Assembly (NCBI GenBank): GCA_002317135.1 | Contig: DCIX01000028.1 | Location: 1-39,485, forward strand | DNA: 39,485 nt | DNA from: Bacteroidales bacterium UBA1715 | Lineage (GTDB): Bacteria; Bacteroidota; Bacteroidia; Bacteroidales; UBA1715 | Direction of reading: 5' to 3' | Shown here: piece after piece, positions 23,566 through 31,229 of the stretch | Layout of the letters: each line of letters opens with the position of its first letter | Position numbering within the stretch: position 1 is the first letter of the stretch | The notes under the pieces: model-generated | Told to the model about the DNA's origin: nothing | Database searches by the model: none | Seen by the model: the letters and a program-made list of their open reading frames with translations, nothing else | Program-made: the position numbers and the translations under genes

Positions 23566-23607
23566 TCTTTGTGATTAACAAGTGTTTCACAAAAACGATG
23601 TAGATAT

Positions 23608-24015
23608 ATGAAAAAATTATTATGTATCGTTATTTCAGCACTAATGCTAAGTGCTTGTACTCAAAATAAAATCAAAGAACAAAATACTATGATAGTACGA
23701 ATTAGTGAAATTGAAGTTTTTCCAGAATACTTACAAGAGTATATGGATTTTGCACACAATGTCGGAGCCACATCGGTTAAAGAAGAGCCTGGCGTAATCT
23801 GTATATATCCTATGCAACAACTAAGAGACGACTGCCAAATTCGTATTCTTGAAATATATGCATCACAAGAGGCCTACCAAAGTCATATACAAAGCAAACA
23901 TTTTCAAACATACAAACAAGGAACACTTCACATGGTGAAAAGTTTAGATCTTGTAGATATGCGTCAAATAAGTCCAGAAAGTCTTCCACTTATATTTAAC
24001 AAAGCACAAAAATGA
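23608..24015 (+). CDS. Lipoprotein with antibiotic-biosynthesis-monooxygenase (ABM) domain
   Basis: A lipoprotein signal with lipobox LMLSAC ends near residue 16. Residues 28-125 fit the dimeric alpha/beta-barrel ABM fold: VRISEIEVFPEYLQEYMDFA at the start, EPGVICIYPMQ and RILEIYASQEAYQSHIQSKHFQTYK. YgiN-type members act on quinols; others are cofactor-free monooxygenases (knowledge). An exported lipoprotein form is less usual. 135 aa. First gene of the + strand operon, overlapping the next gene by 4 bases. Confidence 0.85.
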   Translation: MKKLLCIVISALMLSACTQNKIKEQNTMIVRISEIEVFPEYLQEYMDFAHNVGATSVKEEPGVICIYPMQQLRDDCQIRILEIYASQEAYQSHIQSKHFQTYKQGTLHMVKSLDLVDMRQISPESLPLIFNKAQK

Positions 24016-25082
24016 GCAAAATAGTATCCACACTTTTAATTCTATTAACAATGTCACTTTCAATATCTGCACAATCTTTGTCTGACAGACAAAAACATTT
24101 GGCAACAATCGCAGCTCTCGAAGCACAAGGCAACCTAACACGTTTGGAACCAGCTATATGCGACGCTCTAAACGCCGGAGTTACAATCAACGAAATTAAA
24201 GAAGCATTCTCGCAACTATATGCGTACACAGGCTTTCCTCGTTCTCTAAACGCACTCGGCGTACTTAACAAAATACTTGAAAACAATAAAGGTAAATGGT
24301 CGGAAGGCACAGTTTGGACTCGCCCTTCTGTATGGGACAATGCAAAGAAAAGTTTACAACAAGGCACTGAAATTCAGACAAAACTTTCTGGTCGTCCATT
24401 CAACTATGAATTTTGTCCTCAAAACGATTATTACCTAAAATCACATTTATTTGGTGATATTTTTGCCGGCGACCAACTTACCCCAGCCGACCGAGAAATT
24501 GTTACCGTTGCAGCATTATCAGCTTTAAAAGGAGTTGCACCGCAACTGGCAGCTCACAAAGCTGGAGCTGTAAACATGGGAAATACACAACAGCAAGTAG
24601 ATGAACTCTGCAAATTCCTTAGTGAAAATGGACTTTCCCAATGCGATGCCGCTTCTGACGCATGTGCGGGAGATTGGCCTAAAGGAAATCCCAACAACGC
24701 ATACGCACAATATTTTACAGGAAACAGCCATCTTGCCCCTATTCAACCTAAAAATTTAAATAAAGGAGAAAAAACTATTCAAGGTTACTCTAACGTTACT
24801 TTTGAACCTGGATGCCGCAATAATTGGCACATTCACCACGGTGCGCACCAAATTCTTATCTGCGTAAGTGGTGAAGGCATCTACCAAGAATGGGGAAAAG
24901 AAGCCATACATTTACACGCCGGAGACATTATTGATATTCCAGAAGGCGTTAAACATTGGCACGGAGCAACGAAAAACTCTTGGTTCCAACATCTTGCCTC
25001 GCACGTTCACGTAAATGATCCAGAAAGCAACGAATGGCTTGAGCCGGTAACAGACGAACAATATAACACAGCAAATAAATAA
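24012..25082 (+). CDS. Exported carboxymuconolactone decarboxylase-like protein with cupin domain
   Basis: Signal peptide at residues 1-20 ending ISAQ. Two CMD-type helical domains follow (about 35-110 and 135-210); the second contains LTPADREIVTVAALSAL and APQLAAHKAGAVNMG, typical of the AhpD/CMD fold, but the CxxC of AhpD is not seen. The C-terminal cupin (about 245-335) has WHIHHGAHQILICVSGEG and IPEGVKHWHGA with metal-binding His. 356 aa. CMD plus cupin fusions occur in Bacteroidetes. Role: probably removal of reactive aromatic or quinone compounds, by context. Confidence 0.88.
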   Translation: MSKIVSTLLILLTMSLSISAQSLSDRQKHLATIAALEAQGNLTRLEPAICDALNAGVTINEIKEAFSQLYAYTGFPRSLNALGVLNKILENNKGKWSEGTVWTRPSVWDNAKKSLQQGTEIQTKLSGRPFNYEFCPQNDYYLKSHLFGDIFAGDQLTPADREIVTVAALSALKGVAPQLAAHKAGAVNMGNTQQQVDELCKFLSENGLSQCDAASDACAGDWPKGNPNNAYAQYFTGNSHLAPIQPKNLNKGEKTIQGYSNVTFEPGCRNNWHIHHGAHQILICVSGEGIYQEWGKEAIHLHAGDIIDIPEGVKHWHGATKNSWFQHLASHVHVNDPESNEWLEPVTDEQYNTANK

Positions 25083-25087
25083 GAATA

Positions 25088-25693
25088 ATGAGATCATTAA
25101 TTATCACCCTACTTGCAATATTTTCATTCAGCGCTTGCGGGGCTCAAACAGAAAAGAAAATGAATAACGGAAAAAGTATTGTAGTATTTTTTTCCCATGC
25201 AGGAGAAAACTACGGAGTTGGAAATGTAAAAGAAGGAAACACAAAAATTGTAGCAGACGTTATTAGCGAAAAAACTAAAGCCGACCGTCTTGAAATCGTT
25301 TGCGTAAAAGATTACAATATGGGATACGACGCCCTTTGCAACCTTGCTAAAAAAGAACAAAATGCTGGCGAATTACCAGGATATACCCTTTTATTAAACG
25401 GCAACAAATTAAGTGGGAAAATGGACATGAGCAGTTACACAACTATTTACATTGGTGGACCTGTTTGGTGGGGAACATATCCTCAAGTTATGTTCACATT
25501 CTTCAAAGATTATGATTTAAACGGAAAAACTATTCTTCCTTTCACAACTCACGAAGGTTCGGGACTTGCTCGTTGCGAAAGCGATTTAAAGAAAAAATAT
25601 CCAAATGCAACATTTGGTAAAGCTTTCTCTATCTATGGACACGAAGTTCGCAGTGAAGCAGGAAAGAAAAAAGTTGAAGCTTGGGTAAAATAA
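25088..25693 (+). CDS. Flavodoxin-like lipoprotein (201 aa)
   Basis: N-terminal signal with lipobox FSAC near residue 17. The flavodoxin fold starts after it: SIVVFFSHAGENYGVGNVKEGNT is the FMN phosphate loop, YIGGPVWWGTYPQ the second flavin loop, and PFTTHEGSG the third. FMN-binding is expected. An internal ATG at about residue 25 (MNNGKSIV) would give a cytoplasmic form; the full-length start is favoured because the gene begins 5 bases after the previous stop and all neighbours have signals. Confidence 0.87.
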   Translation: MRSLIITLLAIFSFSACGAQTEKKMNNGKSIVVFFSHAGENYGVGNVKEGNTKIVADVISEKTKADRLEIVCVKDYNMGYDALCNLAKKEQNAGELPGYTLLLNGNKLSGKMDMSSYTTIYIGGPVWWGTYPQVMFTFFKDYDLNGKTILPFTTHEGSGLARCESDLKKKYPNATFGKAFSIYGHEVRSEAGKKKVEAWVK

Positions 25694-25704
25694 ATTAAGA
25701 TAAA

Positions 25705-26835
25705 ATGAAAACAATCTTCTCACACATACTTTTTACAATAACATGCATCGGCATGATAGCTTGTCAAAATAAAGAAACGAATGCTATGAGCTGTACAAAC
25801 AATCAGTCAACAAGCAAAAACCAAACACTCATTGTATATTATAGTTATACAAACAATACAGAGGAGATTGTTACCGATCTAAAAAACTTAATCGATGCTG
25901 ACATTATAGAAATAGAACCAGCAGATAAAAATCTTAATTACGAAGCAAACAATTATCGTATTGGAACCGAACAACTTAACAAAATTAAAAACAATCCTAA
26001 CGACGAAAACAGTTATCCTGCTATCGATCCTATTGAAATTGATTTAAGTAAATACAACACTATCATTATTGCCACCCCACTTTGGTGGAGCCAAATGGCA
26101 TCGAATATGCAGACTTTTCTATTCGAATACGGGAAAGAGATGGCAGGCAAAAACATCGGATTGATAGTAAGTAGCCATAGTAGCGGAATCAGCGGTGTTG
26201 AAGCTGATGCAAAACGACTTATACCTGAAGGTAATTTTTTCAGCCAAAGCCTTTGGATAAACAATTCAAGACATTCACAACGAAAGGAATTATTAAAACA
26301 ATGGCTTGAAGATGTTGACTATGCATCTTTGCAAACAGAAACAGTATCAACCATGTACATTACGGTAAACAACCATAACATGATTGTCGACTTAGAGAAC
26401 AATTCATCAACAAAAGCACTCGTGGCTTTATTACAAGAAAGCGCAATCACATACGAAGCACATGACTATGGTGACTTTGAAAAAGTTGGTGAATTTGGAT
26501 ATACACTTCCACAAAACAACGAACAGATTACAACAGAACCAGGAGACCTCATACTCTATCAAGGAAATCAAATTTGCATCTACTATGGCGTTAATTCATG
26601 GAACTTTACTCGATTGGGAAAAATCAGAGACACTGATTCCAACAAATTAAAAAACATGTTAGGAAACGGTAACATACAAGTCACTTTGTCGTTGGAACAA
26701 CCCAATGCCATCAACAATTTGTATGTGCCACATTCCACCAATACAGGCACATATAACATTACAGGACAACAACTAAAACAAGCTCCTACACAAGGTATTT
26801 ACATAGAAAATGGAATAAAGAAATACAAAAAATAA
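25705..26835 (+). CDS. Exported flavodoxin-cyclophilin-like fusion with sorting-type tail (376 aa)
   Basis: Lipobox-like signal (GMIAC) near residue 20. Residues 45-205 form a flavodoxin domain: IVYYSYTNNTEEI, ATPLWWSQMAS and SSHSSGISG loops. Residues 212-330 resemble the cyclophilin-like beta-barrel domain that often follows such flavodoxins (KALVALLQESAITYEAHDYG, YYGVNSWNFTRLGKI). The last 30 residues (YNITGQQLKQ, GIYIENGIKKYKK) look like the C-terminal tails of type IX-secreted or surface proteins of Bacteroidetes. A lipobox plus a sorting-like tail is an odd pairing. Last gene of the operon. Confidence 0.82.
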   Translation: MKTIFSHILFTITCIGMIACQNKETNAMSCTNNQSTSKNQTLIVYYSYTNNTEEIVTDLKNLIDADIIEIEPADKNLNYEANNYRIGTEQLNKIKNNPNDENSYPAIDPIEIDLSKYNTIIIATPLWWSQMASNMQTFLFEYGKEMAGKNIGLIVSSHSSGISGVEADAKRLIPEGNFFSQSLWINNSRHSQRKELLKQWLEDVDYASLQTETVSTMYITVNNHNMIVDLENNSSTKALVALLQESAITYEAHDYGDFEKVGEFGYTLPQNNEQITTEPGDLILYQGNQICIYYGVNSWNFTRLGKIRDTDSNKLKNMLGNGNIQVTLSLEQPNAINNLYVPHSTNTGTYNITGQQLKQAPTQGIYIENGIKKYKK

Positions 26836-26875
26836 AAATGATTTTACAAGAGTTTGCGAATAAGTTCTGTTTATT

Positions 26876-26905
26876 TTGTAGAAACTAGAATGTTCGCTAC
26901 TTTTG
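26876..26905 (+). promoter_or_regulatory. Strong Bacteroidetes-type promoter
   Basis: TTG (26876-26878), a 19-base spacer and TACTTTTG (26898-26905) match the -33/-7 consensus well. The ATG at 26922 is 16 bases further. Confidence 0.75.
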
Positions 26906-26921
26906 TAAAAAAATAAAACAA

Positions 26922-27527
26922 ATGAGAAAACTATTATTGGCATTCATGCTATTTTGGGGCTTCGCATTAGTTTCGCAAGCGCAAACAAAAGAAGCAGAAG
27001 TGGTTAATCCTAAAACAGAAGCGAAAGCACTATCAAAAAACGGATACAAAATATTGCCAGATGCATTACACAAGATGGCACGTCAACTAGAAATAGTCAA
27101 CGACAAACAAATAGCAAAAGACGAAACTGACGGTACAAAAAAATATATCGTAACACTCGGGCTTGCTACAAGTTCCACACTAAACCAAGCTAAAGCTGAC
27201 GCCAGAATCGATGCTGTTCAAAAAATAGTCAGCATACTAACGGCTAAGATGCAAGTTATAATAGAGAATAACGGAGGCATTACAGAAAAAGGAACTTCTC
27301 TCGAAAAAGTAATGACTATCGTAGCAGAAAAATGTCAGCAAAAAATGGTTTCGGGCCCTATTTTAGCAGACTTCTACAAAACACAAAATGGGAAATATAC
27401 AGTTAAAAGATATTGTACATACGGATACAAAGACGCTCAAAAATTGGCGATTAGTTATTTCGAAAACGAACTTAAAAAGGAATCAAAAGAGTTACAAGCT
27501 GCTCTACGAAATCCAGCAAATTGGTAA
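26922..27527 (+). CDS. Secreted hypothetical protein (201 aa)
   Basis: Signal peptide at residues 1-20 ending VSQAQ. The mature protein has a repeated pattern of helix and beta strand with ATSSTLNQAKADARIDAVQKI, which resembles LPP20-like lipoprotein domains where Ala-rich helices alternate with strands. No catalytic motif. Likely periplasmic or envelope-located. It has its own strong promoter and may be co-transcribed with the NimA-like gene 27 bases downstream. Confidence 0.7.
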   Translation: MRKLLLAFMLFWGFALVSQAQTKEAEVVNPKTEAKALSKNGYKILPDALHKMARQLEIVNDKQIAKDETDGTKKYIVTLGLATSSTLNQAKADARIDAVQKIVSILTAKMQVIIENNGGITEKGTSLEKVMTIVAEKCQQKMVSGPILADFYKTQNGKYTVKRYCTYGYKDAQKLAISYFENELKKESKELQAALRNPANW

Positions 27528-27554
27528 TAAACCAACCTCATAAATTTCTATACA

Positions 27555-28079
27555 ATGAGAAAAGAATCCCGTGCAATGGACAGCCAATGGGCATTAGAAG
27601 TAATGCGCCAAGCACCATACATAACTGTTAGTTTCACTCGTCCCGATGGTTCTGCATACGGTCTACCACTTTCTTTAGCCACAAAAGACGACAACACATG
27701 GTATTTTCACTGCGCTTTAGAAGGCGACAAATTGGATGCAATACAAAGCCATCCGAATGTGTGTTTATCTGCTGTTACAAGATGTACGCCTACAGTAGGT
27801 CCCAAAGATGGTTCATTTACCCTACAATATAAATCTGCAATAGCTTTCGGGAAAGCAGAACTTGTAACAGACGACAAGGAAAAAATAGAGGCTTTACGAC
27901 TTATTTGTGAACGTTTTTTACCAAACCACATGGATGCATTCCAGGCATCGATTGCACGCAGTTTAGGAAGAACTGCCGTTGTCCGCATAACGCTCACCGA
28001 ACCTCCTACCGGAAAACGCAAACAATACGACAAAAACGGTGATGAGATGAAGTATGGAAGAATGGACGATCAACAATAA
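27555..28079 (+). CDS. NimA-like FMN-binding split-barrel protein
   Basis: A 174-residue member of the pyridoxamine 5'-phosphate oxidase-like family. Near the start, RKESRAMD and APYITVSFTRPDGSAYGLPLS match the flavin-binding strands, and WYFHCALEGDKLDAIQSHPNVCLSAV is the typical dimer-interface segment. The family includes the Nim 5-nitroimidazole reductases of Bacteroides (knowledge), but many members are of unknown function, so resistance is not implied. Cytoplasmic, no signal. The convergent ligase fragment lies downstream. Confidence 0.82.
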   Translation: MRKESRAMDSQWALEVMRQAPYITVSFTRPDGSAYGLPLSLATKDDNTWYFHCALEGDKLDAIQSHPNVCLSAVTRCTPTVGPKDGSFTLQYKSAIAFGKAELVTDDKEKIEALRLICERFLPNHMDAFQASIARSLGRTAVVRITLTEPPTGKRKQYDKNGDEMKYGRMDDQQ

Positions 28080-28081
28080 AA

Positions 28082-28113
28082 GAAGAGACTGAATAAAATA
28101 AATCAGCCTCTTC
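28082..28113. terminator. Bidirectional terminator between convergent genes
   Basis: GAAGAG-A-CTGA (28082-28092) pairs with TCAG-C-CTCTTC (28103-28113), one mismatch, 10-base loop. T-rich sequence follows on the - strand side only. Confidence 0.5.
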
Positions 28114-28133
28114 AATAAAATCCACAAATAATA

Positions 28134-28754
28134 TTACATATACATAAATCGCTTAATGCTACCCTTTGGCGTTTTTGCGAATGATTCCATGTGAAGTTCA
28201 AAACTACTTACCGAAGAATATTTTGGAATACTATTATTTAAGGTAACAATGTTTTCTTTCATAATAGAATTTACAGTTTCTGCATCAAGACCTTTTTCTT
28301 CTATTGCCGCAGCATTCGGAACGATAATAGCGTGTATTTGGCTATCTCTTTGAACAACAACCGATTCTGCAACCAAAGGCAAAGCATTCAATACCACTTC
28401 TATTTCTTCTGGGAAGACATTCTGTCCGTTACTTGTTAAAATCATATTCTTGCAACGACCTGACAAGAACAAAATATTGTCTTCGTCAACAATACCAACA
28501 TCACCAGTGTGTAACCAACCATCTTCAGACAATACAGCCTTTGTTGCAGTTTCATTCTTATAGTAACCTGCAAATACACAATTACCTTTTACCAAAACTT
28601 CTCCAGGAATCTTGTGTGGATCTACCGAATCAATTTTAAGTTCTGCATATCCATCTGGAACTTGACCACAAGATTTTGCCTTATAGTGACCCGTATCGTG
28701 TCCAATGTGAAGTTTTTCGTAGGTTGAACCAATTAAATATGAACCGTGTCGCAA
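28134..28754 (-). pseudogene. 5'-truncated AMP-forming acyl-CoA ligase
   Basis: The frame encodes only the C-terminal third of an ANL-superfamily ligase: KSCGQVPDGY, GEVLVKGNCVFAGYYKN, DGWLHTGDVG, the hinge SGRCKNMILTSNGQNVFPEEIE, and a final KTPKGSIKRF. Resemblance to long-chain ligases begins at about YLIGST (28735); the AMP-binding P-loop and substrate half (about 400 residues) are missing. An in-frame TGA sits just upstream and only a TTG could start the frame. The break coincides with the start of a GC-richer insert. Not expected to be active. Confidence 0.85.
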
Positions 28755-28915
28755 GTTCCATCAGCCACCCACACGTTGCTAAAGCCGTATTCCGTCAAAG
28801 GCTCACTACCGTTCGTACTTTGACTCCATACCGCTTCTTAACGCAACTGCAAGAGCTTTCGTCCGCTTCGCTACCTCAAGCACTTGCCCCGACACACTCT
28901 AAATTTTACAACCCA
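28741..28915. other. GC-richer foreign insert at the ligase breakpoint
   Basis: About 170 bases clearly richer in GC than both flanks. It starts with GTGTCGCAAGT (28745-28755) and ends with ACTTGCCCCGACAC (28896-28909), which form an imperfect terminal inverted repeat. Inside, GTCAAAG (28794-28800) and CTTTGAC (28818-28824) pair. No full ORF is seen. Might be a MITE-like element or a remnant of a larger one; nature unknown. Confidence 0.45.
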
Positions 28916-29006
28916 TTTATATCAGTGAAAATAATCAATGAATTCGATAGTTTTTCTATAATACGTTAAGATGAGTTTATATTTTCCTATTATAAAAAAG
29001 ACAAGC

Positions 29007-29777
29007 CTACCTTAAACGAAGTTTTATTCCGACAGAACAATGAAATAGAGTACATTGTTGATCTATTTTCGGAGAAAATAACACATTCGAAATATTACAA
29101 CCTATTTTGGTTACACAACATATTTTTTTTTCTATATATTCAAAATAAAGGAATGGTTTTATTTCATAATAATTATAGTGCATTGTTCTATCAACAATTG
29201 TTGAATCTACAAAGTTATTGTGAACGACTGAATGTAATGGTAAATTAGCATATGCAAACTGAAGAGCTCCACCGAAATTAAACTTATTGTGGGTATAACT
29301 GGTATTATACTGAATGAAAATTCTTTGCATTACTCCATTACTTGTATATTCTCGTCCCCCATCTCTTGAATATTTATATTGATAATCTGAATATCCGATA
29401 CCATATCCGCCCATTAGAAGAAAAAACAAATTGTTTTGTGTTTTGTACAATCCAATTCCAATATCGGAATATAATTCTTTATATGTATAATTTCTTTCAA
29501 AAAGTGGAGTAGGTCCAAGACCAAATGGCTGTTTATAAGAATCGTATTTTCTATGACTCAAATAATTGTATGTAAAAAAACTAGATTGCATAAATGCAAA
29601 ATTATTAGATAAGGCATAAGCGAAATTCTCATATATACTATTAGTTGTGCACCCCAGTTCAACCTCTATATTATTTTCACCCGTAAAATAAGGTGTAGTC
29701 GGTGTTGGAATCACATTCATAGAAGTACATGATGAAAGAACCATAATATAGATTCCAATGATAAAAAGTTTTTTCAT
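29007..29777 (-). CDS. Lipoprotein, possibly outer-membrane beta-barrel (256 aa)
   Basis: Lipobox LSSC near residue 16. The mature part is rich in Tyr, Phe and Asn in alternating patterns, with a final LRLR; this is typical of small outer-membrane beta-barrels or barrel-like surface proteins. No recognised family. Starts 3 bases after the end of the upstream gene, so both belong to one unit. Confidence 0.65.
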   Translation of the reverse strand: MKKLFIIGIYIMVLSSCTSMNVIPTPTTPYFTGENNIEVELGCTTNSIYENFAYALSNNFAFMQSSFFTYNYLSHRKYDSYKQPFGLGPTPLFERNYTYKELYSDIGIGLYKTQNNLFFLLMGGYGIGYSDYQYKYSRDGGREYTSNGVMQRIFIQYNTSYTHNKFNFGGALQFAYANLPLHSVVHNNFVDSTIVDRTMHYNYYEIKPFLYFEYIEKKICCVTKIGCNISNVLFSPKIDQQCTLFHCSVGIKLRLR

Positions 29778-29780
29778 TTG

Positions 29781-30437
29781 CTAATAGTAAATAGTATCTG
29801 TATATGTTTCAAATGATGACAAAAACACGCTATCTATCATAACCCAACAGGAATCATTATTAGAACATTCAAGCTTATAATAAATATAACTATCTCCGTA
29901 ACAATATAGTTCTTCTAATGGGTCAATAGAAAAGGGACTTTTTCCTATATGCTCAACAATAGGATTTTTTTTAAAAGAAATAGTTGAGTTTTTGGGGGTA
30001 AAATATTTTGTTGTCACGTATAAACGCACACTATCATTGTCAGATGCGTTTCGATTTCTGACAAACGTAGGCAAAAACCAACAATTAGCATATCCCCACA
30101 TGGTGTTTCCTTCTTGCTTAAAATCGAAATATCCCTCTTTTGTCGCTTTTATATATGGAGCAAAACCAGATTCTGCTTTAATAGATAGTTCAAAATAACC
30201 ATTCTCGTCGGAATATGTAGTATCAATATTTCCACCATAATTTTCGTCTTTAATTTCAGATAAGAATGGTATCTGTGAAGAATTATTGCCATATAAAATT
30301 AAACAAACTTGTTCTATTGGCTCTCCACTTCCCCCATTAAGGACACGTCCTTTTATAGAATAAACATCCTCTTTCTGACAAGATAAAGTACTCAAAACGC
30401 TCAAGGCAAAAAGGAAAGGTAATATGTTTCGTATCAT
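29781..30437 (-). CDS. Lipoprotein with carboxypeptidase-regulatory-like domain (218 aa)
   Basis: Lipobox TLSC near residue 19. Residues 28-105 look like the Ig-like carboxypeptidase-regulatory domain common in Bacteroidetes surface proteins (IKGRVLNGGSGEPIEQVCLILYG, then DENGYFELSIKAE). The remainder is beta-rich without a known motif. The ATG overlaps the stop of a leftover sorting-domain tail (ATGA), a sign that another gene once ended directly here. Confidence 0.68.
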   Translation of the reverse strand: MIRNILPFLFALSVLSTLSCQKEDVYSIKGRVLNGGSGEPIEQVCLILYGNNSSQIPFLSEIKDENYGGNIDTTYSDENGYFELSIKAESGFAPYIKATKEGYFDFKQEGNTMWGYANCWFLPTFVRNRNASDNDSVRLYVTTKYFTPKNSTISFKKNPIVEHIGKSPFSIDPLEELYCYGDSYIYYKLECSNNDSCWVMIDSVFLSSFETYTDTIYY

Positions 30438-30535
30438 TGTTTTAATATCTTCTGCTTTTTTATTATATTCCCATTTTGGAATATAGAAATAATATAAACA
30501 CCCTTTTTTAATGAGGAAAAACTTATGATATTCTG
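30434..30535 (-). pseudogene. Leftover type IX secretion C-terminal sorting tail
   Basis: An open 33-codon frame without a start encodes SSLKKGVYIISIFQNG followed by a KKQKILKQ end, the characteristic end of type-A type IX secretion sorting domains (G-x-Y-x-x-x-(x)-x-NG...KK...K). It is preceded by a TAA and ends in a TGA that overlaps the next ATG. The protein it belonged to has been lost or shortened; the FISUMP gene ends 37 bases upstream. Confidence 0.7.
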
Positions 30536-30571
30536 TTAATTTATAACTCCGAAAACTATCTATTTCTCATT

Positions 30572-31228
30572 TTATTCTGCTACTGGACGGATAAAATAAC
30601 CATTTCGATTGTTTCTATGCGACCAAAAAGGATGCCCCCCTCTTGCAACAGTAAATACATTCGACTTCGTACGATTAGCATAATATATTGAGTTTGACCA
30701 ATATACAGCAATATCGGCAATAAGGTCTCCAGCGTAAAATTCTACTACTTGATCCCCCAAACTCAGGTAAAAATTTGGCTCTGAATGACAATATCCGTGA
30801 TTTGGTAACATCAGAGAATCTCCCGTTGACTTATCAACAAATATTTTGATTTTATATGACGGATGATCATAATGCAATACCTTTGTCGTATCCAATAGCG
30901 ATTGTATTTCTTGTAATGACGGTATTCTCCATCCGCGCGGACTCGGGTCGTTTTGCGGTGCCCATACTGTGTCTTCTCTATAAGAATCACAAGCTGTATA
31001 ATTTTTATTCTCTATTCTCCATGACCGACGACAATTCCATTGATAATATTCTCCTGTCTGATTATAAGTTTCAACAAACCTACCAGGTTCTCCAACATTT
31101 CTCGTCGCCCATTTTACACCATTTATCACCACACCTTTGTCGTAATACAACGAGGAATCTATTTGAGCAAACAATTCAATTGTTGCTGAAATACAAAAAA
31201 TCAATGTAATAACAACCTCTTTTCTCAT
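30572..31228 (-). CDS. Secreted FISUMP-domain protein (218 aa)
   Basis: Signal peptide at residues 1-21. Residues 30-218 follow the FISUMP (Fibrobacter succinogenes major paralogous) pattern: VVINGVKWATRNVG, GEYYQWN, PSPRGWRIPSLQEIQSLL, and a GYFIRPVAE end. These domains occur on secreted proteins of Bacteroidetes and Fibrobacteres; their function is unknown. Because the closing RPVxE motif is intact, the domain itself is complete, but a sorting tail right downstream is now out of frame with it. Confidence 0.8.
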   Translation of the reverse strand: MRKEVVITLIFCISATIELFAQIDSSLYYDKGVVINGVKWATRNVGEPGRFVETYNQTGEYYQWNCRRSWRIENKNYTACDSYREDTVWAPQNDPSPRGWRIPSLQEIQSLLDTTKVLHYDHPSYKIKIFVDKSTGDSLMLPNHGYCHSEPNFYLSLGDQVVEFYAGDLIADIAVYWSNSIYYANRTKSNVFTVARGGHPFWSHRNNRNGYFIRPVAE

Positions 31229-31229
31229 A

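Noticed and set aside
27555..28079. Nitroimidazole resistance gene nim
   Set aside because: The family fits, but most NimA-like proteins are not proven resistance determinants and nothing in the sequence or context shows it, so no gene symbol is given.
28676..28969. + strand ORF of 97 codons across the GC-rich insert
   Set aside because: It runs antisense to the ligase fragment and through the insert into AT-rich spacer; the product has no domain-like character.
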